Shown piece by piece: positions 55,331 to 64,000 of a stretch of 64,000 bases of DNA (position 1 is the first letter of the stretch; the number at the start of each line of letters is the position of its first letter). The notes beneath the pieces were generated by a model, which ran no database searches, was not told the DNA's origin, and saw nothing but the letters and a program-made list of their open reading frames with translations. Source of the DNA: Tetrapyrgos nigripes. Its lineage: Eukaryota; Basidiomycota; Agaricomycetes; Agaricales; Campanellaceae. The DNA lies in contig JAACJM010000263.1 in assembly GCA_013368315.1 (NCBI GenBank), positions 42,634-106,633 of the forward strand, in the 5' to 3' direction. The position numbers were made by a program, and so were the translations under genes.

Positions 55331-55579
55331 ACACTGATAATCTTCTCTTATGATTATGTATATGTATCACTATCGTTATGACTGTCGGACTTGGGGTTTT
55401 GGGCTTTGAGTATATACCCCAAATGTAGCATTGTGTTTTCTAGCTGAATAGTACATGGTCCCGATTACAGTATGATACACCTATACGAAAAAGAACAGTC
55501 AGCTTGGAACGAAAGCATCCGGTAGGGACAACGCACCTGAAGATAGTAACATACAACCACAACAAGCTCTTCTCAACAT

Positions 55580-55979
55580 CTAGGCAGCAGCAGCGACTTC
55601 AGCAATAGTGAGCTTCTCCATCGCATCCTCAAACTTCTCGGACTCGCTATCGGACTGGGTCTCTTCTTCCTCCTCTTCCTCTTCGTCTCCATCCTCATCC
55701 TCATCTTCATCTTCAAAGTCGAGCTAGGAAGGCCAAAGAAAAAAAAAAGTAGCAAAGAGTCAGTACCAGCCAAAATTGACATGCGCCTCGGCTCACCGGA
55801 TCATAAACAACTCGTATAATAAGACTACAACTCGGACAAGTCGCGATGTCCTCATAATCCCTCAACTGCTGTTTAGAGATCTCAAATCGATCTCCACAAG
55901 GACACGGGTAATGATACACCTTTTTTTCCGCATCCCAAGCCATGTCTTCGATTTCGATTTCGTCGTAATAAGCACCCAT
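55580..55979 (-). CDS. DPH3: Dph3, CSL zinc-finger protein
   Basis: Two exons. Exon 1: [56 protein letters not shown]. All four zinc cysteines (CPC ... CPSC) and the CSL tripeptide are present. A ~80 nt intron (GTGAGC...TTCCTAG) leads to a strongly acidic C-terminus ([15 protein letters not shown]) ending EVAAAA. Dph3 (Kti11) is an electron donor to Dph1/Dph2 in the first step of diphthamide synthesis on elongation factor 2 and also works with Elongator in tRNA wobble-uridine modification. Length (~108 aa) and motif order are normal for fungi, though the acidic tail is long. Cytosolic. Confidence 0.95.
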
Positions 55980-57676
55980 TGTTGATGGTTTTGATTGGTG
56001 ACACTGGTAGTGGAAAGGTGGTCGTACAGGAATTGGAGTTGGGTAGAGGCAAAGTAGGTATTGATATGATACAATGACGAGAAACGAGAATTAAAGATTG
56101 AGTGAAGAGAGCATAGGCAGTGAAGATGACTGTAGGCGTTGAAGAAGAAAAAAAGGCACAGCCACGCTTCTTTCTGACTAGGACTGACTAGGACTTGGAG
56201 TCTCTTCTACTCTTGCTACGCTGAATGGGGTTTGATAGTCAGCTAGCTCTGCTGCAAGCCAGTCGGCTGCTACGATTAGCCAATCTACGGCGGCAGTCGT
56301 ATGGAACGGTTTAGTTCATGATTAGGAGCGACCTAAACGCCAGCTCCTGCTCGTGCATTTCCTCGCCATTACCTCACTGGCAGGACCCGTTGGTTGCAAC
56401 GACTATGGTTTCTGCCATTAATAGGTAGGTTTTGAGTCAAGAAGAGCTTCAATCGGAGACACTGCTGAATGACCTACTAGTGTGTCTGTGCGATTGCCAA
56501 AGGATATCCGATTCCGGTGAAGTTTGCCTTGCCTTGCTGGTAATTCACGTGAATGACCAATTTTCCAAACGGTTTTCTGGCAACGGTACTAAAGACCATC
56601 ACATATGACTATCAGTGTCTCGTTTCTCTTTCTTGTTCTCCCCTTGTATCAATGCCCCTGCAATCCGAATGCTTTATATTCGACCCAAGACCCAAAATCC
56701 CTCTCGTGACAACCGTTAAACGTTACTGGGATCCCTCAACTACTGTACTATTTCGACCAAGTGTTCGCGTAACGCGTAACGCACCCCCCACGAACACTGA
56801 TGATTTTGGATATAGTAACACATACAGACCCCTTCTGAACATCTGGTTGACGGATCTTGTAACGCTTTTGTGGCCCTAGAGGCTCTAAAAGGCATTTTCG
56901 CTGCGACGACTACGGACGAATGATTCACGCGTTCCTAGCGGGCTTGGGGACAGGTGTCAATGTTGACTTTAGAGAACATAATCTCGTTGGGATAGGTCAT
57001 TCTATGGGGGCGATCGCTATGTGTGTTTTGTTCTACTTTTCTTTGTGGTTCCCCATGTAGCACTGGCATTGTTACTGATACCCTTCTCTTGCGTCTTGCG
57101 TCTCGCGTCTCGCGTCCTTGTGGCATTTTACAGGCTCCCTCCCTCAGCAACTACTTCCCCTCCTTTACATCCACCTTCAAGCTCCAATCCCTCCTCATCG
57201 TGCCACCGACATTGTCCCAATCCTCCTACAGTTCTACTGACTTTCTCACAGTGGTTTGTTGGGACTCTTCGTAGGGACCTAAACAACTTGTAAACGCAGG
57301 AATGCGAGGGCAAGTGGATCCTCAGTAGAGAATGAGGGGGATTAAAGAGTTTGTGAGTGTTCTTTTCATTTCTTCTCAGTATTGTTTCTCTCTTCCATGT
57401 CCTTTTCTTTGAGTTGCTTCCTTTTTCTTTTACTCGGGTTTCCATACTGACTTTTTCACTTCTGATGGCCTTTCTCTCATTGGACTCATACCTGGCAAAC
57501 CTGGACTATGGATGTGTGCGGGGCATAATGGTCATGGTAAGGTATGTCTTTTCGTTCATTGTTGCACGCCTCTAAGCGGAGGGAGATGAAGGGCATGGCG
57601 AAAGAAAAATCGCATTTCAAATTTTCAAAAAACCTGACTAAAGGTAAATACATTAGTCAATATTTAGGCTTCTTGA
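55980..57676. other. Intergenic, no assigned gene
   Basis: Only short or low-complexity frames. 57120-57250 is CT/CCT-rich and 57340-57450 T-rich. Nothing recognised. Confidence 0.5.
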
Positions 57677-57789
57677 CAGGTTTTCACGCGAACCCGTTTT
57701 TCGGGCATTTTTTGAGCGGAGAATGAACAGAACAGCGAACGGAAAATGGTCCAAAAAACGCCCCAAAAAAACGCTGCGTGAAACACCCT
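57677..57789. mobile_element. Small palindromic MITE
   Basis: 113 bp with inverted ends AGGTTTTCACGC (left) and GCGTGAAACACCCT (right). The arms continue as an imperfect palindrome (CGTTTTTCGGGCATTTTTTG against CCAAAAAACGCCCCAAAAAA). No coding capacity and no clear target duplication. Confidence 0.6.
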
Positions 57790-58965
57790 ACTAATTGTAA
57801 CCGGCCAAGTCAGTCAAACACACGAGGTACAGGCAGATAGAAACGTACCATTGGACGAACACAGCAACTTTTTTCACCGACGAGACGTTAGTACTACTGG
57901 AGTTTGAGAAGATCATGTGGGGTTTGGAAGGATCTGTTGCTGAAGTATGTGAAGGGCGAGCAAAGGGCAAGATGATAATGGCATGTTCTTGAAGTAGACC
58001 GCGAGACTAGCCAAGTTTCCCAAGTTCGACGAAACTAGAAAAAGCGACGACGACGTTGGGAACGCTGGACGCTGAGTGAAAGAAACCTTGAGGTCCACGG
58101 GATCTAGAGACTCCAGCGTTAGAAAGAGATACACGTAGAGAGAACGCCTCACACACCGAAGCCAGACGGAAATGAAACCACGGATTTCATGCAGTCCATC
58201 CTTGTACAGCTAAAGGCCAGCCAATGCATTGCCAAACGAAAGTCATCGTCACATCCTCAGTCGTAATAACCCTCAGTAACCTGCCTAGCACTTCCCAAGT
58301 CGTTTAGAAACAGTGCCATTACGCATGTCGGGTTTGGGGTCATGATGACCTGGCAGCTACCAGTGACCACTGGCCTCAAAGGTTGGAATCGTGTACTGCG
58401 CCGTTGTTAATCCTAAAAGAACGAACAGAGCGTCCCCGAACGCCGGGATGGGACTTTGACGAAGCATAGCTGGACTCTGGGTTGGCGAAGGAATGATGCA
58501 TAAGAGGGTGATAGAGCATTCGAATACGTAGGTTCTGAAACGAGGACGTGATTGGGGTCAGATGAGATGAAGGATAGTACATGACATGCACAACGTACGA
58601 TGAAGACACTTCCAAGGCCCATTTTCCTATCCTCTCACGTTGAAATTGCGCGATGTTAGACTATTTCGGTGACCCAGTCATGTAAAGCCTTGCGGAATCG
58701 AAGATAAAGTGTTGCTCGATACGGATGGCCATCTGGAAGAAGAAAGACGAAGAGCACCAACACTCAGAGTCAGTTGCGATAAGATGTAAAGAATGGACGA
58801 AACATACCCGGTTGGGATATGAGAGTCTCCACTACACAGGTACATCCAAGGACACGATGTCGACGACACCATAACCATCCAGAGCTTCACCAAGCCACGC
58901 CAACCCACGAGTTCTCAGTTCCAGAAAATCCCGATAACGACGCCAGAGAGGTACCAGTCCAACGA

Positions 58966-59080
58966 GAAACGAGTCGGTGTATAAGTCTTGGCTTTTGAGA
59001 GTTTGATGACCTGGCAGATGCTCGTCGTCCTGGAGAACGTCTGAAGGCACTGGGGCAGTCGGAGTCGCGTTCCCCGTCAA
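58966..59080. repeat. Diverged tandem duplicate, unit 1
   Basis: Aligns with unit 2 over CTGGCAG...TCGTC.TGGAGAA...GGGG.C.GTCGGAGTCG...AATAAC and over AAACGAGTCGG/AAACGACTCGG upstream. Confidence 0.55.
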
Positions 59081-59252
59081 TAACAACCTCGTAAAACAGG
59101 TAGAGAAAGTCTCAAACGGTGGAAAAAATTCCAGAATAAAATCCGTTGGTACGTCGAGGAAATAATGCCCTCAGTGCCCAAACCGCTGAGAACAGAACCC
59201 AACTACACCCAATAAACCGCGTTAACGAAGCCAGAAAGAGTCATTCCAATCC

Positions 59253-59390
59253 AGTCAAAAACGACTCGGCGCGCATGTCTTCGTTAGACGTTTTGATGAG
59301 CTGGCAGGCTATATTCGTCTTGGAGAAGGTTTGGGTGTTCGGGGACCGTCGGAGTCGTTTTCGCCATCGTGGATAACCCTGGAATACGCG
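59253..59390. repeat. Diverged tandem duplicate, unit 2
   Basis: Same orientation as unit 1, offset about 286 bp, with many substitutions but a clear shared core GTCGGAGTCG. Confidence 0.55.
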
Positions 59391-59647
59391 ACGAAACGGT
59401 CCCAAGTGCTGGTGAAGTAGATGGGGTAAATTGTGTCATGAGAGAAGAGAGTCGTTGGAGCTTGGGAACCATGTGAGCATGAGACGGAGGAAGCTGGTGA
59501 AGGTTCCGAAGCAGTAGATTCTTGAAACGCTGTGGAAGTTATGGTTAGAGACAACCAGTCATAGAGACAACCAGTCAATTTGTAAGCAGGCATACCATAG
59601 GTAACAAATTTGGCCGTCTTGCGGTGATGTCTCCCTAATATCATGTC

Positions 59648-60350
59648 CTAGCTGTAAGTGGAGATCTTGGAGACCACGTTCATTTTTGGCCATCCAGTAG
59701 GCATAATTCGCGTGTGAAGTTGGGAGAATGAATATCTTGGTTTCGGTAGTAAGTAGTTGACGTTATTTTCGACTAGAATTGGGGAATGATTAGCGAGGAG
59801 AACGTGCAAGGGAATCTGTTCTTACCTTGAGGTTGTTGGTATGTGACACACCCGCTACAGCCTCTTGGAGCGAAGGAATAGTAAGGGGAGAAGGAGACGT
59901 TGACCTCGAGACCGCAAGCAAGTTGACAGTGACATAGCGCTACATGGTGACGAGTCAGTAAAGCAATTTCTGGGGTGAAGCTGAGCGAGAAAAAGAGGTT
60001 GGAAGAGGATATGCGATAATAGTGACGAGGTGGAATCAAGAATAGACGTGAAAGAGATGATATGCCTTCCTCCGGTATCGGAGCGTAAGACAATGGGGAA
60101 TGCATGGATAAACTCACAGCTTGATACAGGTCTTTCTCGGTGGTATCCTGGCCCTGTCCATGAGGGCTGAAAAATGGTAAACGTCCCTAGAGACCGTGAA
60201 ACTCAAAATCCACTCAAGTAATAGACACGGAAGGAACAACTCACCTTCCCCCTCCTTCGCACTCTCATTCCTATTCCACTCATCCCTCAACCCCTCCAAA
60301 GCCCTAGTCAACCTCACATGATGCTCTTGTAAGAGTTTACGCCGGTCCAA
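59648..60350 (-). CDS. Small four-exon gene, unidentified
   Basis: Starts MDRRKLLQEHHVRLTRALEG and LRDEWNRNESAKEGEG, a charged helical beginning that could form a coiled coil. It is spliced at GTGAGT...TCTCTAG, then at GTGAGT...CATGTAG, then at GTAAGA...ATTCTAG. Read with all introns in phase 1, the frame stays open to a TAG at 59648-59650 (about 135 residues, end PTGWPKMNVVSKISTYS). No family recognised. Alternative splicing frames in exons 2-4 are also open, so the C-terminal part is uncertain. No function is proposed. Confidence 0.4.
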
Positions 60351-60884
60351 TCTTGTCGGGATATGTATTTTATTACATGTTTTGGCGTTGGGTGTCGTTT
60401 CCCGTATTATCAGAGTCGAGTTCCCGTTCTAGGCGTTCTTGGCGTTTAAGTTGGTATTGAGAGTGCGTTGAGTAGGTATTGATGTCGATTTCTCTCCAGT
60501 GGGCTTGACTATAAGGCCGATTTTTTCGATGTAGAAGAGAGGTGTGTTAGGAAGTTCCAGCTTATGAACGGAGTCAGGGTTGCAGGGAAGGGTAAGTTTC
60601 GTCAGATCCGGGCCGAAGCCCCTAAGTGTTGAACAGGATTCCAGGCAAATTCGCGAAAGACGTTGAGCTCACGATTGGGCCAGGAAGGTTGGAATCCTCT
60701 AAAGTACACTAGAGTACACTCTACGCAAGTACCGGTTACTTATCTTATCAAGGTCAGCAGATCCTCTGCGAAACCTTATCTTTTGTCAGGAACGGCGTGT
60801 TCATCAAGGCTTCATGTGACTTTGAAACTTTTCCGACTTCTTAGTCCCGTTCCACCATCTCAACTTGCTCATCGTCTTCCAGCC
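60351..60884. other. Region between divergent small gene and NACHT gene
   Basis: An in-frame upstream ATG at 60663 could extend the NACHT protein, but the added residues look unlike the family. No other feature seen. Confidence 0.4.
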
Positions 60885-63800
60885 ATGAAACAAGTCAGGA
60901 AACTCCTCCATATCAACAAAAAGCAAAACAAAAGTCCAAATGCCAGTGCTACACGCGCATCGGGTACGCCTCCACCGATTGCTCAGATCTCGTCGACGAC
61001 GGCTACTCAACCTTTGTCAACAGACGGTCAGTAATCTTTGCTCGTCGATCTATTAGAGTTAGTGACTGTCCTCTAGGAACTCAAGCATCGTCAATACAAT
61101 TTGCGATGGCTTTACCGAGGCGCTGAAAATTGCCAAGGAGGCTACTACTGGGGTACCAATCGCCGAGCCCGTTCTTCGTGGTGTAGTTGCTGCTATCGAA
61201 TTAGGAAAGGTGCGTCATCCGCTACTAATAGAAGGCAAAGAGCTGACACGCAAAGCAGAAAGTGAAATCCAATTGGAGTGAGATGGACAATATGCTCAAG
61301 CGCATTGAGAAGGTCCAACCCGTTCTACGAGCTCTGGAAGATCGACTACGGGACTATCGCTTTGAGGATAAGGCGTCATACCTATATTTAGGTATCCTTG
61401 GATGCACCGAGTAAGTATTGATTATCGCTATAAGAAGCAGTCAACCTGATGCCCTACACAGGACTCTGAAGGAGGAAGGAGACAAAATCCGTAATATGCA
61501 GACCCATGGATTGCTGATGCGCATCGCTCAAGGCACGGCCAATGCTGACAATTTGCTATCTGCATACAAAAATATTGAGCAAGCAATCGGCAACCTCAGA
61601 GTGAGTCTCCTCACCTCTCCATGTTTATTTGATGCTGATACTAGTCTATTTTAGCTCGCACTTCAATTGCTATAGAACGTGATACTAGCACAATTCGCAA
61701 AGTAAGTTCCCTTTATACTGGCTCCAACAGGGCTTTGACATAATGGTCCTTTAGAATTCGGCCCTGCAGAGTCTTCCCATTGCATCTGCAGCAGCATATA
61801 CATCTGGCATCTATGAACCAGATGTGGTTAGGAGGGCATGTACAAAAGGCACTCGTACAGAGGTGCTTGAGGATATTCGACATTGGCTACAGTCAGAAAA
61901 TGCAGCACCTGTGTTCTGGTTGACAGGTGCAGCAGGGATGGGCAAGACAACGATTGCAATGACAATTTGCGAGGAAATAGAATATCTCTTCTGTAGCACA
62001 GTAGCCACTGGCCCTGTCACTGATGATTCAGGAGGTCAACGTCTGTAGTATCCTTTTTTGCCTCTCGTCAGCTTGACAGTGGCAAACCCCAGTATTTACT
62101 GCCAACAATATGCCGACGTCTTGCTGACTTCTCCTCATCCTATGCTGGCCAGCTTGTGTGTGCTTTGGAGGGGGATTCGGGGCTTGCTACAGCCAAGCTT
62201 GATATACAGTTTGAGGGATGTTGGTCAAAACCTTGGCAAGTGAGCTCTTCTGAGCGCACCAGGGACCTTCCTATTTGCATTGTGGTCATTGATGCCTTGG
62301 ATGAGAATGGAAATGGCTTCCTTTTCCTCAAGAAGCTATTGGGTGCTGTCAGAGACAGCAAATTGGAGGGTTGCGGTTCCTCGTCACCAGTCGCACTGAG
62401 CCACACATTGCTGAGCTTTGCAGCTCATTTGAGCCAGTGCTGTGTGTCGCTGCAGGAGGTGCCAGTCTATGAAGTTCAGCAGGATATTTCACTATACCTC
62501 CAGCAAGAACTTTCTGGACTTCGAAAAGACACACTGCAGCTCATAGTGGAGCAGTCATGTGGCCTATTCATATATGCTGCAACAGTGGTCAAGATGGCAA
62601 CAGGAAGCACAGGAAGTACAAAAGGAGAACAAGAGTACATCATTCAGGAACTCCTTAATGCAACTTCAAACAGCACCAATGACCATTTTCTCAGTAAACT
62701 ATACCAACAGATTGTCAAGGATGGCCTCCACCATAATAATAAGGCATTCAGGACAAGCGGCTTCACATTCTACATGTGATTCTATGCACTGTGCATGCTC
62801 TGCCAGCTGATATCATTGCTCAGCTCACCAATACTGATAAAGAAGATGTGTCCTTTGTGGTTAACCAGTTGCATGCTGTCATGTATGTGGCCCATGATGG
62901 TAGGATCCAGACCTACCATGCCTCCTTTGCAGACTTTGCTCTTCAGTATGAGTGCAGTGTTGGGGAAGTGCATGCATCCCTGGTCCAACACTGCTATGAC
63001 ATCATGAAGAAACAGCTCAACTTCAATATCTGTGGACTTGAGTCATCATTCATCATGGACAAGATATACCTGATCTGGAAACCTGTGTAGCTACCAACAT
63101 TCATCCAACAATCCAATATGCTATCATCTATTGGACTACCCATCTTGAGAAGTCAACACCAAGTGACACACTGAGGAACACATCCAAATCATTTGTAGAT
63201 AATCTCCTGCTGTTCTGGTTGGAGGCTGTCAATCTTCTGAATGCCAGGATTGATGCAACACGTGCCCTGCACTTGCACAGAAATTGGATAGACAAGGTGT
63301 GTGCTAATGTCATTATCATCAATTGATCTAACTTTTTCCTGCAGCATGACAAGCCTTCCATTGATATTTGGAAAGACACCATCAACTTCTGCAGGTCTTT
63401 CACAAGCAGTGAGATGTGCAAGTCCACTCCCCACCTTTATGTGTCAGCCCTTAGCACCTGGGATCCACAGTCACATGTATCAAAGCACTGGCAACCTTGC
63501 TTCCCCAATATCCCAAAAGTGTCAGCAGCACACTCTTCAGCTATCCTCATGCACATTGCAACAAAATCTCCAGTTCACTGTGTGGCAATATCACCACAAA
63601 TGGGGTCAGATGTGGTCTGGGGGGTCTGGTGGGTCTCTCTGTGTGTGGGATGCAGCAAGTGGAGAGCAGCTCAAGGAGCTCACAGGGCACTCAGGTTGGG
63701 TTATGTCTGTTGCATTTCACCAAAGGGGGATCAGATTGTGTCTGGGGGAAGACTCTTCTGTGTGTGTGGGATGCAGCAAGTGGAGAGCAGCTCAAGAGCT

Positions 63801-64000
63801 CACAGGGCACTCAGTAGGTTCAGTCTGTTGCATTTTCACCAAAGGGGGATCAGATTGTGTCTGGGGGGAAGACTCTTCTGTGCATGTGTGGATGCAGCAA
63901 GTGGAGAGCAGCTCAAGGAGCTCACAGGGCACTCAGGTTGGGTTAGTCTGTTGCATTTTCACCAAAGGGGGATCAGATTGTGTCTGGGGGGATGACTCTT
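60885..64000 (+). CDS. NACHT-WD40 (NLR-like) protein, 3' end outside window, many frame breaks
   Basis: The proposed start is MKQVRKLLHINKKQNKSPNA. An N-terminal helical effector-type region follows (AKEATTGVPIAEPVLRGVVA, MDNMLKRIEKVQPVLRALED) and a linker (SGIYEPDVVRRACTKGTRTE). The NACHT P-loop is VFWLTGAAGMGKTTIAM. Further NACHT parts are FFASRQLDSGKPQYLLPTIC, the Walker-B-like ICIVVIDALDENGNG and FLVTSRTEPHIAELC. The post-NACHT region has VYEVQQDISLYLQQELSGLR, ILHVILCTVHALPADIIAQL and QTYHASFADFALQYE. WD40 repeats begin at about 63,580 (DAASGEQLKELTGHSGWV) and run off the window. Such NLRs are sensor proteins in fungal non-self recognition and programmed cell death. Frames change near 61070, 62045, 62368, 62450 and 62755 and within the WD units, mostly by single bases. 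The gene is either a pseudogene or poorly sequenced. Confidence 0.8.
63652..64000 (+). repeat. Tandem near-identical WD40 units
   Basis: Three copies of a unit starting GCAGCAAGTGGAGAGCAGCT (63652, 63773, 63894), spaced 121 bp. A 42-residue WD40 unit needs 126 bp, and single-base gaps (CATTTCACC versus CATTTTCACC, CTCAAGAGCTC versus CTCAAGGAGCTC) explain the shortfall. High similarity between units suggests recent concerted evolution. Confidence 0.85.

Larger units (their letters stand above)
57790..59647. other. Unassigned stretch with a diverged tandem duplication
   Basis: No gene recognised. Short minus-strand frames share related wording around the two repeat units at about 58966-59080 and 59253-59390 but give no family. 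Confidence 0.4.

Noticed and set aside
1..64000. CRISPR arrays, operons or bacterial-type regulatory elements
   Set aside because: Nothing of the kind is present; the gene structure is plainly eukaryotic (fungal).

Overview
The window looks like a chromosome segment of an Agaricomycete (mushroom-forming basidiomycete). The host genes are cut by many 45-70 nt introns with GT...AG ends. Several families are typical of that group: a HET-domain protein, a NACHT/WD40 NLR-like gene, a Plavaka transposase beside a DUF6532 gene, a basidiomycete 7TM protein and an NIS siderophore synthetase. No operons or prokaryotic signals are present.

Layout. 1-3.6 kb is gene-poor, with a tRNA-Ala and a pair of ~170 bp repeats. 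3.9-6.0 kb is an intact Chk1 checkpoint kinase, followed by a decayed fragment of a membrane-protein gene (6.1-6.8 kb). 9.5-11.0 kb is a 7TM protein and 11.7-11.9 kb a fragment of a D-amino-acid-oxidase-like gene. 14.4-16.6 kb is a HET-domain protein with two apparent -1 frameshifts. 17.8-18.6 kb is a truncated IKS1-like kinase pseudogene ending at a dispersed repeat; a second copy of that repeat lies at 12.2-12.7 kb. 20.6-29.4 kb is a single-pass membrane-protein gene split by a complete, very young Ty1/copia retrotransposon. 29.5-33.8 kb is a PAT/Ngaro-like retroelement with split direct repeats, inside ~120 bp inverted repeats. 34.0-35.0 kb is a small zinc-binding protein. 36.9-42.5 kb is a divergent Plavaka transposase / DUF6532 pair.

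42.8-52.9 kb holds the most functional-looking block: an NIS (IucA/IucC) siderophore synthetase diverging from a full ABCC-type transporter with roughly 35 small exons, including exons of 7, 15 and 16 nt and two introns that share a 27 nt identical core. 54.8-56.0 kb is a convergent housekeeping pair, a nucleoside 2-deoxyribosyltransferase-like protein and Dph3. 56-60.9 kb is poorly coding, with a small palindromic MITE, a diverged tandem duplication and one small unidentified gene. 60.9-64.0 kb is a NACHT-WD40 gene running off the window and full of single-base frame breaks.

How it fits together: housekeeping genes (chk1, DPH3) sit among layers of mobile DNA and fast-evolving allorecognition/immunity-type genes (HET, NACHT-WD40). 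Several frame breaks (HET x2, retroelement RT, NACHT) fall in short G/C homopolymers, so real decay cannot be separated from sequence error without reads. The divergent siderophore-synthetase/ABC-transporter pair is the best candidate for an under-described functional unit; the split-repeat retroelement and the duplicated intron are the best structural oddities.
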